Below are positions 24,202 to 37,564 of a stretch of DNA of 64,000 bases, in pieces. Every line of letters starts with the position of its first letter. Within the stretch, counting starts at the first letter, position 1. The DNA is from Mangifera indica (lineage: Eukaryota > Streptophyta > Magnoliopsida > Sapindales > Anacardiaceae). The notes beneath the pieces are model-generated. The model made no database searches and had not been told where the DNA came from. It saw nothing but the letters and a program-made list of their open reading frames with translations. The translations under genes were made by a program, and so were the position numbers. The DNA is taken from positions 15,237,463-15,301,462 of the forward strand of contig NC_058137.1 in NCBI RefSeq assembly GCF_011075055.1, read 5' to 3'.

Positions 24202-25419
24202 ATGATGCCCTGTTGTAACGATTCTATATATTCTAGCATGCATGCATGTCGAGCCTTAGATAACCTTGATCTTATCTTAGCTTTCACCTTATACAAAACT
24301 TGTTCCCTAACATTGTCTCATCTCTTGGCACATTGGGTACTACAACATACTTGGAACATTTGCACTATCTCTCAAGACGACCCCATAACCATCTAGCCTA
24401 GTTCCTTTTAACTTTTTTCTTTTTCTTTAGTATGAATGGGCATCCCTTATTAAGTGCATGGGCATTCATGCCCTTTCTCTTTGTGAATAGTTAGTTCCTC
24501 ACGAACATTCATTTTTTATTCATTATCAACAAGCGTCCCCAGTTCATATGAAAAGATATTCACCTTTTTAACATTATGAACGATCATCCTCCCCATCTAT
24601 TCCTCATTATGTATCTCACTAGGCATGAATAACTTTTCACCTATTGGGCAAACGAGTGTTCATCCTATTGTAGAATTTCATTCCCAAAGACTTAGTCATT
24701 TTCAACCTATGTACTTCCTAAGTGTGTTTCTATCATTTCACCCCACGTACAATCCCTCATAAAACATGAATAAACAAATTTCATGCCCTAGTTTATCATT
24801 CATTGATCAATGACATCTAACAATTACTAGAGCACCAAAAAACTTAACCTAATTATAGGTTTACAGATGAATAGATGTTTGTCTCATACCAAAGAACTAT
24901 TCATGACCTAATAATAATCACATACCAAGTATGAACGATCACCCCTGTTGGAGGCATGGTCGTTCATGACATATAGGACACCAAAATCAACCTATTATTG
25001 CCCCTTACTTGGTTTCTACACTTTCCTAACAAACAAAAACATTTATTGGTGAATCTCTAGCACCTTTCATGTGTTTAAAATCAAGAAATCACTATTAGGT
25101 CTTTTCATCCTAACCCAAAGAGCAAGATCTACATCTCAACATAACTTTCATACCATATTCAAATGCATATAATTTATATAAGTTCCAGATCACCAGATAA
25201 TTCAATTGTAAAACAATAGATCCCTCATTCTATCATGTCTATGTTCTAGATTCATGACCACCTCACTAGAACGTACACATCAATAACAATACCAACCCTT
25301 ATAGATTAGATAATAAAAAGAGGATAATCTAAAGTATTTGCAACTACTTAGACGTAAGCTAAGGTCAACCCATCAATAATGACAAGTCAGTTAATTTTTC
25401 ATCCTTATCCTTAATATGC
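24202..25419. other. Unassigned DNA upstream of gypsy 2 protease
   Basis: 1.2 kb where gag of the gypsy 2 element would be expected, but no gag block or zinc knuckle was recognised. It has repeated words around GAACGATCATCC/CATTCATG, reminiscent of long gypsy LTRs, so gag may have been lost to deletion. No gene is supported. Confidence 0.35.
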
Positions 25420-26351
25420 TTTAATTGACTTTCATGCTACATATTGTTTTGTTACAAGTGGCATAGTTAAGAGGATAGAACTAAAGCCTATATTAGTCTC
25501 ACATATCAATATTGAAATGCCTAATAGAGGTAAAGTGTGCAACAATCATTTGTTACCAAGAGAGATAATTACTCTGGGTGGCCAATAGTTGGCTATAGAT
25601 TTGATAGTGATGAACATGTCAGAATTTGACATGATACTCGACATGGATTTGCTGAGCAAGTATGCAGTAAAAATAAACTACAGAAAAAAAAAAGTTTGGT
25701 TTACCTTAGATAATGGTGATAAGTTTACATATAAAGAAGGTTAAGTACCTAATATGATTATTAGTAGTGTCAAGGCTAGAAAGATGTTAAGCAAGGGTTG
25801 TACAGGATATTTAGCATATATAGTAAGTAAATCAGATGAGGTAATCTCAAATGTGAAAGATACCCTAGTGGTGTAAGAATTTCCAAATGTTTTCCTTGAA
25901 AGTGTTAGAGAAAGATATGAAGTTCAATATAGAGCTAACCTTAAGGACAACACTAATTTCTAAGACACCGTACAAAATAACCCTAATCAAACTTCAAAAG
26001 TTAAAGAAACAACTACAAGAGTTGTTAGATAGTGGTTTCATCAAACTATGCCACTCACCATGAGGTGTACTAATTTTGTTTGTTAGAAAAAAAGATGGAT
26101 TAATGAGGATATGCATTGACTACCAGGAGTTAAACAAAATTACAATGAAAAATAAGTACCCAATCCTATGGATAGACAATTTTTTTACCAACTTAAAGGT
26201 GTCTTAGCATTTTCCAAGATTAATTTGAGATTTGGGTATCATCAAGTCTGAGTAACTAAAAGAGTATACCAAAGGTTGCCTTCAAGACAAGGTACAGGCA
26301 TTATGAGTTTGTAATGATGTCCTTTGAGTTGACAAATACCCTAATAATGTT
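25420..26351 (+). pseudogene. Gypsy 2 protease and 5' half of reverse transcriptase
   Basis: Protease begins about 25,420 with A-L-I-D followed by F-H where S-G is expected, then a segment equivalent to EFDVILGMDWL (about 25,615-25,655) reading EFDMILDMDLL. The linker and RT fingers follow at about 25,870-26,350, with recognisable blocks [22 protein letters not shown] and the KTRY.HYEF region. Several stops and two frameshifts are visible. The first half of the palm is present; the catalytic YXDD equivalent lies beyond the insertion at about 45,820. Confidence 0.8.
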
Positions 26352-26356
26352 TATAG
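26352..26356 (+). repeat. Target-site duplication TATAG, left copy
   Basis: Pentamer immediately before the 5' LTR of copia B. The same pentamer follows its 3' LTR at 45,768-45,772. Removing one copy plus the insertion restores the gypsy RT alignment, which confirms the junction. Confidence 0.93.
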
Positions 26357-27769
26357 TATTAGGGTAGTGCCTTAAAGCCAATTGTCAAATTTAATATTTG
26401 ATGTATTCTTTGATAAATTAGTAAAATGGCATTTGTATTATTTATATCTTATGTTCAATAAATAATAGTCTTAAGAATAGTTGAATCGTCATAAAGGTAT
26501 TAGTGCTTGGCATTTGATCGTGAGAACCCTATATGCACACACATTAAGTAGCTATTCTTGAAACATATATAACTTTTATATTACCGTGACCAAAGGCATA
26601 GGTGATAATGGTAGAGTTATCATAGACATGTCCATCAGACCAACTTGCCAAGAGGACTCCATATAGATAGTTGTTCTAGTGTATATGGAAAGTATCATCT
26701 TAGTAAACGGAGATACATGTGATCCTTAAACTTGAGATCACCGAGTCATCTTTTATAAGATCAGTGTGGTTTGACAATAGGCTAACACAGTCTAGTCAAA
26801 AGATTGTCAAAAAGGTGATAATTGGTCATATCAAGATATGTACAAAGGTTATGAAATATCAATAAAGGATTTATCATTCCTGAATATGGGAACTGATATC
26901 TTTGTTAAAACCTATTGAAGAATATCAATGAGCAAGTAAATATGTAACCACAGTGGCATTAAGTTGATGTTTGATTCAATACTATCCGGTTATTGACAAA
27001 AGCCAATCTATATAATTTAGAAAGGTTTGAAAGAGACACTTAATCTATACCTTAACCTTGAAAAATATCATATGACGAAAGGATTGAATTGTACGAGTAA
27101 CTGTATCATTAATAGGTTAAAAAAAGTCACATGTTGACCTCTACTAATAAGCAACCATGATGCCTTACCAGAGGCTAATCTTGGTCTGTGTCAGGATAAA
27201 TGTTTGGTCAAGAGTCCAACATGAATTCGGTCATTATCAACTTAGTAGATAACCTATGAATTATACACAAAAAGAGTTGATGAACTTTGGAGGCGTGATG
27301 ATTATCCAAGTTAGATTTGGTCTAAATTTTGGATAAAGAATCTAGAGACTTGAAAAGGTTTATAGATTTGAAATATATTTTATTGTATTTTGGGACCTTA
27401 GTGTAATAATCTGGAGTTTCCAGATTACATACGAGAATTGACAGGATTGAGTTGGATTAACTCAAATCCATGTCATCTAATTTGAAATTAAAATTAGGAC
27501 TAAAATAGGATTTTACCCTATTTTCATTAATATTGCAATCTTTTAATTTTGGGTTGAATGCCAAAAATGGTGAAGAGTTAATGGGATATTAATTAGGGGA
27601 TATACACACATTAATTACATTGACTGAAAGTACAACTTTCATTAAATGTGTACGAGAAAGCTAGGTAGGAAGCTTCCCATCTAAGTCATGTTCATCCGAC
27701 ATATTCATCTGTGTTGGACCTACGTAGGTAAGTTACATTGGACATATTTAAGTCTCGAGTAATAGACAC

Positions 27770-29325
27770 ATAATGTTTATGCTAGTGTTGTCTTAGGAAT
27801 CATTCGTGTTATCAATCTTAGGGCATTTTATCTTGTATATACATGTAATAATTTATTAATAAAAGAAAAGGTTCATTTTTCATATACGTAAACTGTTTCC
27901 TTTATTTGCATTAGTATAAAGTATCAATGTGAATTGTTCGGATTATTCACTTAATTTATAAATTGAATTATCGAATTGTTTCTTATAGACATGATATAAG
28001 TTGGATAATTATATCACATAGTAGACATATTGATGTCTTTGTTGAATATCATGAGATGATATTAGTGTAGGTGACAATAATGGCCATTAGTATGGATTAA
28101 CAATTAGTGAACTGTTTTTTGAACATGACCAATATGATAAGTTATATGATCATTAAATCATAGTCAATATCTTATTGTATAATTGTACTAGTGTACGAAG
28201 TAATCCTTCAACCTGAGACGTCATAGTTGGATCCAATACAGATGTGAATGATTCATAATAATGCATAAATATGGGGCTAACCATATTCTATACGAAAGGC
28301 CATGTTGGTCAAAAATTATTTGTATGTGCAGATGAATGATGAGCAAGATGGGATCCATTGACTCAAAAGTATTGGATTCAGAATATTCACTGATTTAACC
28401 CAAATTTGAGTTCTAGAACAAATGTTGATAAATATTAAAAACCAAAATCTCTTGCTAGAGTATATTGTTAGTCATACGAAGGGCATTCATGATTACATGT
28501 TTCGAATATGTAGATTCACAATTTGTAAAGAATCAAAGTTAGGGCTTTGATGAACCATGAGCCCAAAATCGATCAAAATTCGATCACGGAAGGATCTTAC
28601 CTACATGGAATATACAATTTGGAAATTAAGTTTGATAGAGTATTTCTTTATCACCGTTTAGGGGTTATGACACATTGCCAAATTTTACTTTATCACCGTT
28701 GGATGCACTTTCAGATTATTCAAAAAAAACTTACGGCGACACCATGATGAACCTAGAAGATAACACCAATAAACCAAACATTTAGAGAGAAAGGATAAAT
28801 TATCCTATGTTGGCTAGCACCTTCCAAAGGATAGTGAAAATTAAAATCATATAAAGTGTTATTAGGTGCAAAAGTAACATTTTAAAAGTTAAGATATTAG
28901 TGAGATAGACCTAGGGTGGCTAAAGTATATGTTTGACATATTTGCATGGTCATGATTTAGATTAAGAATTTATAAGGACCAATTGACAATTTCATAATTG
29001 CTAATTAGCCACTATTATAAAAGGAAGTCTTTAGTTCATTTTAACATATGAAGATCATTTGAGCTAAACACTTTCTCTCATAAAAACAAACTCTGTCCAT
29101 TTTCTTTATACATATTTAGCCAAGAGAGATTAGAGCTTAGTGGTGTAACTTTTTAGAGGTTCTTTCATGTGAACAGTTTTCTTCATCATTCTCCCTTAAA
29201 GAAAAAAGCAAGGAGTAGGTAATAATCCTAAACTTACCTTGTTTCCTTTTCTTATGGCTTGATTCTTGTATTATATGTTCATATGTGTCATTTTTGCTTC
29301 ATTTTCTTCCTTATTCTCTTTTAGT
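27770..29325 (+). repeat. Solo LTR, family C, nested in the copia B 5' LTR
   Basis: About 1.55 kb absent from the copia B 3' LTR at the equivalent position (around 45,355). The interior from 27,957 matches 18,303-19,245. It has promoter-like text near its 3' third (ACTATTATAAAAGG at about 29,010) and no genes. Exact ends and target duplication could not be fixed, because both boundaries lie in low-complexity GTGTATAT text. Confidence 0.65.
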
Positions 29326-29642
29326 GTATATATATGTGTGTCTTTTCTCCTTTTAGATACAACACATATTATTTTATAACCCTAGCTGTAGTAGAGAGAT
29401 AATTTCCCTTCCTTCTCATCATAAAGTTGTCTTTTGATTCTAGTAAGCCTTGGGCACAATCATGCCTCCATTATTGTTATTTCATGTAGATACCAAAGAA
29501 AAGGCTACCAACGTGGGTCTATCAAATAAACACCCTTTGCATGTTTTGTATATTTGTTAATTAATCATTATATGGGGATGATCTAGAAAAGGGTTTTGCA
29601 AGATGCTTACTTTGTTAGATTAAATTTTTAATTAGTTATTCT

Positions 29643-31062
29643 TGTTAGGGCAAGTGCCCTAGAGCCAATTAAATTTAGCATTTGTAGATGCAATTTTATA
29701 TTAATAATTAATAAAAGGATTACTTGTTATTCAATTCATCTGTTAACTATTTATATGATTGTACAAATAATATGCCTTTAAAATGGTAAAATTATGACAA
29801 AAGGATTAGACGATTGATCGTGAGAACCTTATGTGCACATTAAGTGGTCATTCTAGAAACTTCTATAATCTCAACATTGCAATGAATAAGGGCATGTGTA
29901 ATAATGATAGGATAATGATAGTGTTAAGCGACCCCACTGAAAGTGGCAATAATTCTCATGTGTCGAAGTTGTTATAAATAGTTTGATGCAACACATAGGT
30001 GCACGTTGTAAATGTGTTCATTAGACTGACTCGACCAATAGATATCCACATGGATGATTGCTCTAATGTCTATGGAATCAATCCTTTAAACACCGCAAGT
30101 AGATGTGATCCTTTGATTTTAGGCCACTAGACTGTCTTGTGTGAGAATTGGTATAGTTTGATGTTATCTCATTTGTCACCACAATTAAAGTAATTATAAA
30201 GATAATAATCAACTATATCATGAGATACATGGAGGCTATGGTTGATTAATAATAGATTTGTCACTCTTCAACACAAAAGAAGATATCTCACATCAGAATA
30301 ATGAAACATATCTATGATTGCTTAAATCTATGGCCACAATGTGATGAAGTTATAGCTTAATCCATGTTAGTCATTGATGTGTATTAGTTTATACTAAGGG
30401 ATCACTGAGATAGAGACATTTTATGTCTCAACCTTGAGAGATATCGATTGATGAAAAGATTAAATTGCACGTAACTATGATGTTGTCAAAACTTAAAAAT
30501 GTCTATTGACACTTTGTTGTCCAGTTGGCCATGATGTTTTGCTAGAGGCTAATCTTTCTTTGCATTTGGATTCACCCAAAATTCAGACACTACTAGGTTA
30601 GACACATAAAGTAGTTGAATTGAACTCAGAGGAGTGGATTACTTGCTAACAATCTTAGAGTTCAAGGCCAAGAAAGAGACTACGAATGGATCAAGTTTTC
30701 TCAATGGGTTGAGAGGACTTGGGCTTGATCATGTGCCACCGATGTACTTGGTGTGATGGTATTGGCCATGCAAATGCAATATCGGTCGGCACCATGTAAC
30801 AAAGGTTACACGACCAACAAACTTAAGTGTTATGAAGTTTGTCAGCTAACACACTTAAAAATGCTAGTTGTGTAAGTGAAACATATCAACTGGGCATTTT
30901 ACATGCCAGTCATACATGTGTACTAAAGGTGTCATACGTGCTTAGAATTCCAATCATGCTCAGACATTTGCACATATAAAATAAAAACATAATTTTTTGC
31001 AAAATACATACGATAAATAGAGTGAAATCTAGTTATGATTCCTTTGTTTTCTCTTTCTTAGA
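29643..31062 (+). repeat. 5' LTR of copia A, truncated
   Basis: Starts TGTTAGGG right after the ATTCT duplication. It follows the 3' LTR (35,761 on) to a point equivalent to about 37,212, then jumps into leader sequence equivalent to about 38,580 of copia B. The primer site is lost with the deleted part. Confidence 0.85.
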
Positions 31063-33711
31063 ATTTTGTAATTAGAAAACAAAGCTATATAATAATTGAA
31101 GACTAGATATGAAAGGACAAGCATGAAGACTCAAAGATGAAAATTCACCTAGGTTGACTAGTCAAACTTCTCTTAGCTCAAAGGGCTTGATATTAGTTAT
31201 AGTTATGTTTTGGCATGTTTTTATTTTACGTTATAGAATGTATGTGTAGGTTTTATTTTATAAATATTACCTAACATGTAGCTCAAATTTTGATGAGACT
31301 AATTAATTAAACCCTTAATTTAAATTTTAAGTGTAAAATTTAATTAGTATTTTCCAATATGATACCCTAATTAAGTCCCTGCTCATTAGAACCTTATTCA
31401 CAAAAAAGAAAAGTACATTTTTACCAAGTAGAGAATTAGGTGATGGTCATGTTAAATCTAACTTAACTAATGTACTTTACTTATTCGCCAAAACAAAGGT
31501 GAAGTATGTTAGAGGCATGAGTAAGGAATGCATTTATCAACGCAAGGAAATATATAGTATCCATCCTATTGATATCGAGAGTCACATTTGAAGTCACATA
31601 ATATGTTGAGGTAATACTTGGCTTGAGATCATGGGCTTTTAGTGATTAATTTGAAATTTATCCATTTGATTAATTCAAACTTGTTTACCAAAGTGAATGG
31701 GAGAATTAATGCGATAAGATCTCGATTCACTAGAAAGTTCACCAAAACTTCCCGAGTACAATAGAGAGGGATGTTGGCTTGAGAAAGATAGTGGGAACAT
31801 TTTAATTATTAAATTCATAATTAAAATGAATATTAATAATTTAATAAAATTACTAATTATTTTTTCTTTAAGTTGTAGATCACAAAATCACCATATCAAA
31901 CCCAACATATTGATAAATTCTTGAAAAATATAATAGGCTTACTAGAAGATTCTTCAATAATTGGTACAAAAATCTTTAGATTATTTTACGTTAGGAGAAA
32001 AGGTTGTACATCCTCCTCTTGAGCCTAGTTTGATGACTCTAGGGAAATTCATTGTCTCATGTTGCCTTCCATGTCATCTGAGCTTCAAAAACAACATGAG
32101 GAAATGGATGCATAATTCATACTTTATATGGCACTTGTGTGAGGATTGAAATATATGTCGTGTTAAGTGCACTGTTTGATCACAAACTTTTTGAGGGAGG
32201 ACAAGTTGGCTCTCATTTGGTAAAGATGATTGGCTAGATTGATCGTTTGGCAAGCTTGGGTTTCATCATGGACAATAAGTTTGCCATTGACCTAAAATCC
32301 TTTCTTAAGTCATAGGCTAATTTCATTATGAATTTTGACATGAATAAAAAAAACAAACCCTTAAGAAGTTGCTAAATATGTTTAGGTAGGCTAAATAAAA
32401 AGTACAAAAGGTAGTTTCGACTAATCTACTTATGGTTGTAGCTCAAACATTAAAAGTCAAAGACAAAGCTAAACCCAAACGCAAAGCAAAGAAATAACCT
32501 AATATTGCTACTTAACCTATAGGTGGTGTAGGGAAAGAAAAGGTTCTCTACTTTTACTATGGTAAGTCAGGTCATTAGAAGAGACATTGCAAGGTTTTTC
32601 TAGAGAACAAAAACAAGAAGGTAGTTGAAGCTTCTACTTCAGGTATGTTTATCATTGAGATAAACTATTCTCTTTGTTCATCTTAGGTTGTAGACATAAA
32701 ATGTGGTTCTCATATTTATTGTTATATAGAAGGACTATGGTAGAGTAGATTTCTCACTAAAGAAGAGGTTGAACAACGTGTTGGAAATGGAACACATGTT
32801 GTTGCATTGGTCGTAGGTGTTTATTATCTTAGATTGCTCACTAGGTTAGTTTTAGAATTAAAACATTGTTATTATATACCTTCGATTTCTAGGAACTTAG
32901 TTTCTATGTCTATTTTAGATAAAGATGAATATTCATTTTTTATTGCTAGCGGTATGATAACCATCAGCTTAAATAATATTCTCTATGGAACAGTTAAATT
33001 GCATAATGGTTTATATATTATGAAACTAGATAATGAAATTCTCAATGTACAAAATAATAAATGATTAAATCAAATTATTTGAATATCACATATTAGTGGC
33101 GTTGTAGGCTAAACCATATAAGATCAAAACGTATATCAAAACTTTTTGAACAAAGAATTTTGTAATCATTTGACTTTCAATCATAGGATGAATGTGAATC
33201 ATGCCTATTAGGTAAGATAACCAAAGCATCTTTCACTGGACATAGTTAAAGGGTGACTAAACTATTAGAGGATTATTCATAGCGATATGTATAGGCTCAT
33301 GACAGTGCATAGCAAGTATGAGGAATTTTACTTCATCACTTTTACTGATGACTTCAATAAATATGGCAATTTGTTTTTTAATAAACATAAGTTTGAATAC
33401 TTTGATAAATTCAAAGAATTCAAGAACGAAGTAGAAAAAAAACGTAGGAAAAAAATTAAAATCCTCTAAAGTGATATCAAAATGGTGAATACTTGAGTGC
33501 TAAATTCATACAACACTTGAAAGGAATATTCGATAGTATCTCAACTCACACCTCTTTGTACACCATAACATAATGATGTATCTAAATAGAGGAATAAGAA
33601 TTTAATGGAAATGGTCATGCCTATAAAGAGTTTTACTTATCTATCTATGTATTTCTAGGGTTATGCCCTTGAAACTCTGCTTGCACACTGAACCATGTCC
33701 TATTTAAATTT

Positions 33712-33975
33712 GTGGATAAAACTCCATATAACATATGGACTGGGCAAAAGCCCAATCTAGATTACTTGAGGATTTGTTGTAAAGCTTATCTCAAGAAATT
33801 GATTTTGAACAAGTTGAGCACTAAGTCTAAAAAGTGTATCTTTGTAAGGTACTCGAAGGTTACTAAGGGATACTACTTTTACCACCCAAAAGAGCATAAA
33901 GTCTTTGTTGCTAGAACCATTGTGTTCTTTGAAAAGAAATTTATTCTCAAGAGAACCAATAGAAGAAGGGTATAA
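33712..33975 (+). pseudogene. Integrase C-terminal fragment of copia A
   Basis: An 87-codon frame homologous to 9,989-10,402. It opens in the MDKTPY.IW block and runs through YLRI, KKLILNKLSTKSKK and YYFYHPKEHKVFVARTIVFFEKKFI, the conserved copia integrase tail. The expected G-C-K-A-Y reads C-C-K-A-Y after a one-codon loss. It is a relic fragment only. Confidence 0.85.
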
Positions 33976-35114
33976 CTCAATGAAGCTTCTCAACCATAAG
34001 ATATCATATGTATTAAACAGAATGATATGATATCACAAATGGTTAAGCATGGTGAGGAAGTTACTCCACCATATGTGCAATAACCTCATTGTATATAAGT
34101 GTTACATAGATTTACACAAATACATCATGAACTAGAGAGATTTGGTTTTCTCTTGACTCAACATGGTAACATACTGGTTATCAATGATGATGAACCCAAG
34201 ACCCCATGATGATATTGTTTCAAATCCATATGTTGATAAATGGCTAGATGCCATAAAATCTAAAAAAGATTGCATGTACTAAAACCAAGTATGGACTCTG
34301 GTTGATACACTTGAAAGGGTAAAACCCATCAGGTGCAAATGGATTTTCAACAAGAAAACTAACATAGAAAGTAACGTGGATACCTATAAAGCAAAATTAG
34401 TTACCAAAGGTTTCACTCAAAAGTATGGCAACGACTATGATGAAACCTTTTCACCAATCACCATGCTTAAGTCTATTAAGATTATGTTTGCCATAACTGC
34501 ATACTATGACTATGAAATCTTTTAGATGGATGTCAAGACTGTTTTCATAAATGGAACCTTGTAAAGGACGTCTATATGGTGTCACCTAATGGTTTCATTC
34601 TTGCTAGACAAGCAGACAAGTTATGCAAGCTAAAAAAGTCCACTTATAGACTAAAACAAGCTTCCAAAAACTAGAATATTTATTTTGATGAAGTTGTTCA
34701 TGAGTTTGGATTCATCTAAAATAAAGATGAACCATGTTTGTACAAGAAGGTTAGTAGGAGTGTGATTACAATTATAATATTGTACATTGATGACATCTTG
34801 ATTATTGGAAATAACATATTAAACTTGGAATTAGTAAAAGCATAGTTATCCAAGTGTTTCTCCATGAAAGACTTTACAGAAGCAATCTATATTCTTAAGA
34901 TTAAAATTTTTTGAGATAAAGAGTGTAAACTATTATGTCTAAGTCAAAACATTTACATGGACAAGATATTGACTAGATTCAATATGGAAGAATCCAAGAA
35001 AGGATTTCTACCCATGCCCTATAGTGTATATCTTTCAAAAAATATGGGTACTTATACACAATTTGAGAGAGATAAGATAGTAAGAGCTCATATGCCTCAG
35101 TTATAGGGTCAATC

Positions 35115-35342
35115 ATGTACGTCATGCTATATACAAGGATTGATGTCTCATACGCCTTACGCTTTTGCAATAGATATCAGTCTGATTCAAGTAAAAAGTA
35201 TTGGATGGTTGTCAAGAATATCCTAAAATACTTGAGAAGGACTAAGAATACATTCTTGGTTTATAGAGGGGAATCTAAACTCACTGTAAAAGACTACAAT
35301 GACACCAGTTTCCAAACTGATGGAGATGATTATAAATCCTAA
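35115..35342 (+). pseudogene. RT-RNase H junction fragment of copia A
   Basis: A 75-codon frame with the blocks YVMLYTRIDVSYAL, RYQSDS, NILKYLRRTKNTFLVYRG and a TDGDD-type end, which in copia elements link reverse transcriptase to RNase H. It stops where the S-G-Y/F segment of RNase H should begin (near 35,341). Homologous stretches in elements 1 and B are more damaged. Confidence 0.8.
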
Positions 35343-35760
35343 TCAGAGTATATGTTTAGCTTGAATGATAGTGCAATTAGTTGGTGACTAATTCTACAAT
35401 AGAGTCTAAGTATATTACCCTCTCAAAAGTAACAAAAAAGTTTGTATAGATCACGAAGTTCATAATTGAACTTGAACTAGTTTTGAGTATCATCAAACTA
35501 ATTGAGCTCCATTATGACAACAATGGAGTGATTGCTCAAACAAATTAGTCATGACCGTATCACAAGTCTAAGCACACTCAGACGATATCACTTAATTTGA
35601 GAGATTGCACAATGAGATGACACACAGATAATAAAGATTGATACAAATGACATTTTGGCTAACTCACTAAAAAGCCCTTTGTCACGACAGAAGAGTGATA
35701 ACATGTAGCCGAGCTTGACATTACATATATAATCAATTAGCTATAGTTCAAGTGGGAGAG

Positions 35761-37519
35761 TGTTAAGGTAGGTACCTTAAAGCCAATTGAATTGGCAGTT
35801 GTAGATGTCATTTTATATTAATAATTAATAAAAGGATTATTTGTTATTCAATTCACGTGTTGACTCTTTGTATGATTATATGAATAACATACCCTTAAAA
35901 TAGTAGAACTGTGACAAGAGGATCAGAACATTAATCATGAGAACCCTATACACACATTAAGTGGTCATTTTAGAAATGTTAGTAACTTTGACATTGTAAT
36001 GAATAAGGGCATGTGTAATGATGATGAGATTATCCTTGTGTTGAACGATCCCATTAAAGGTGGCAATAGTTCTCATGTGTCAAAACTGTTGTAGACAGTT
36101 TAGTACAACATATAAATGCACGTTGTAGACAAGTTCATTAGGCTAAATTGACTAGTAGATATCCATATAGATGGTTACTCTATTGTTTATAGAATAAATC
36201 TTTTAAATACTGTAAGTGCATGTGATCCTTTGACTTGAGGTTACCAGACTGTCTCGTGTGAGAATTGATATGGTTTGATGCTATCTAAAGGGTCATTGTA
36301 ATTAGGGTAACTATAAAGATATTAATAAGCCATATTGTGAGATACATAAAGGCTATGGTTAATTAATAAAAGATTTATCACTCATGAGCACATTAGAAGA
36401 TATCTTACATGAAATACTAAAAGACATCTATGACTGTTTGAATTGATGACCATAGTAGGATGAGGTTATAGCTAATCCATGTTAGTCATTGATGTGTATC
36501 AGTTCATACCAAGAAATAACTGAGATAGACATATTTTTATATCTCAATCTCAAAAGATATTAATTGACGAAATGATTGAATTTCATGTACCTGTGATGTT
36601 CTAAAAGTTTTAAAGATGTCTATTGACACTTTGTCGTTCAAGTGGCCATGATGCTTTGCTAGGGGTCAACCTTAGTTTGTATCTGGTAACTACCAAAATT
36701 TAGACACTATCAGTTTGATAGAGAACTTATGGTTCACATGCATAAAGGAGTTGAATCAAACTCAGAGAACTGGATTGCTTGTTAATAATCCTAAGTTCAA
36801 GGCAAGAAAGAGACCACAGATTAACTAGGCTTGCCAAATAGGTTAAGAGGACTCAAGTTTGATTATACCTTGACCAAGTGCTAGCCATACATTTGGTGTT
36901 ATCGTGTTAGCCACGCAAATGCATAATGATGGTCGACACCATGTAACAAAGGTTACACAATCATGCAAGTCATGAAATATGTCTACTAACACACTTAGGC
37001 ATGCTTAAGTGTACCAGTCATTCAAGTGAAGCTTGTTGGTCAATATATTTAAGTGTACCAACTATGCATGAGTGTTAAGGGTGTTGTGCACTGTTGAAAT
37101 TCCAGCCATGTTCTGACACCTACACATATAAAATAAAGGCATAAATTTTTCATAAGATACACATAGTACACAAAGTGAAACCTAACTATTATTCCTTTGT
37201 TTTCTTTCCTTCCTGTGAACACCGAGAGTTCAATCAAGAGTTTTAACAGCCACTCCGCCTAGATTTCCTCTACTTGTGTTCGTGCTCCACATGGATACCA
37301 AAGCACCATCTCTCGAGGGTTCGATAATGTTTAATCTCAAGCCACGTCAAGATTTAAAGGGCCATCAACGCAAGTGTAAACTTAAAACACTCTGTAAGTG
37401 TTTATATATGTTCATGATTATTATGTTTAAAATGGTTATCCTTGTTAAGGTTTTTCAAGCTTGTTTGATTTTTTAAATTTCTCTGCATTGCTAGTTATTG
37501 ATGGCCTCAAAACCTTACA
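35761..37519 (+). repeat. 3' LTR of copia A (family A)
   Basis: 1,759 bp from TGTTAAGG to AACCTTACA, preceded by the purine tract at 35,748-35,760 and followed by the second ATTCT. A TATA-like stretch (CACATATAAAATAAA, about 37,122-37,137) is the likely former promoter. It appears to be followed by a primer site, but that site belongs to copia B, whose LTR tail occupies 37,520-37,551. Confidence 0.9.
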
Positions 37520-37552
37520 ATTCTATTATTGAAGACCTCAAAATCCATACAA

Positions 37553-37564
37553 TGGTATCAAAGC
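37553..37564 (+). promoter_or_regulatory. tRNA-iMet primer-binding site of copia B
   Basis: TGGTATCAAAGC one base after the LTR end AATCCATACA. It has the same one-base deviation from the plant consensus as the site at 6,771. Confidence 0.9.

Larger units (their letters stand above)
31885..35745 (+). pseudogene. Degenerate gag-pol of copia A
   Basis: Gag about 31,885-32,660 with a damaged zinc knuckle at about 32,549-32,600 (FYYGKSGH, a stop, then RHC). A protease active-site relic follows near 32,690 (D-I-K-C-G-S-H). GAG-pre-integrase includes the 85-codon frame 32,807-33,064 (block RNLVSMSILDKDEY). The integrase core is about 33,240-33,700, its C-terminus 33,712-33,975, reverse transcriptase about 34,240-35,330 (VDDIL-equivalent reads IDDIL near 34,790) and RNase H about 35,330-35,740 with N-terminal motif frames. 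It is the best preserved of the three copia pol regions, yet it has many stops. A polyadenine slip near 33,440 breaks integrase. Confidence 0.85.
29643..37519 (+). mobile_element. Ty1-copia element A, nested in the LTR of copia B
   Basis: 7,877 bp flanked by ATTCT duplications (29,638-29,642 and 37,520-37,524). 5' LTR 29,643 to about 31,062 (its 3' end deleted), leader to about 31,880, gag-pol about 31,885-35,745, purine tract AAGTGGGAGAG, 3' LTR 35,761-37,519. LTRs belong to family A, as in element 1. A deletion removed the last 300 bp or so of the 5' LTR, the primer site and the start of the leader, so a new RNA could not be primed. All pol domains carry stops. Confidence 0.92.
26357..37551 (+). 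repeat. 5' LTR of copia B (family B), in three pieces
   Basis: Pieces: 26,357 to about 27,770, about 29,325 to 29,642, and 37,520-37,551 (ending AATCCATACA). Together they give about 1.76 kb, close to the 1,908-bp 3' LTR once its 89-bp tandem duplication is discounted. The last piece continues the sequence broken at 29,642 and leads straight into the primer site. Confidence 0.85.
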
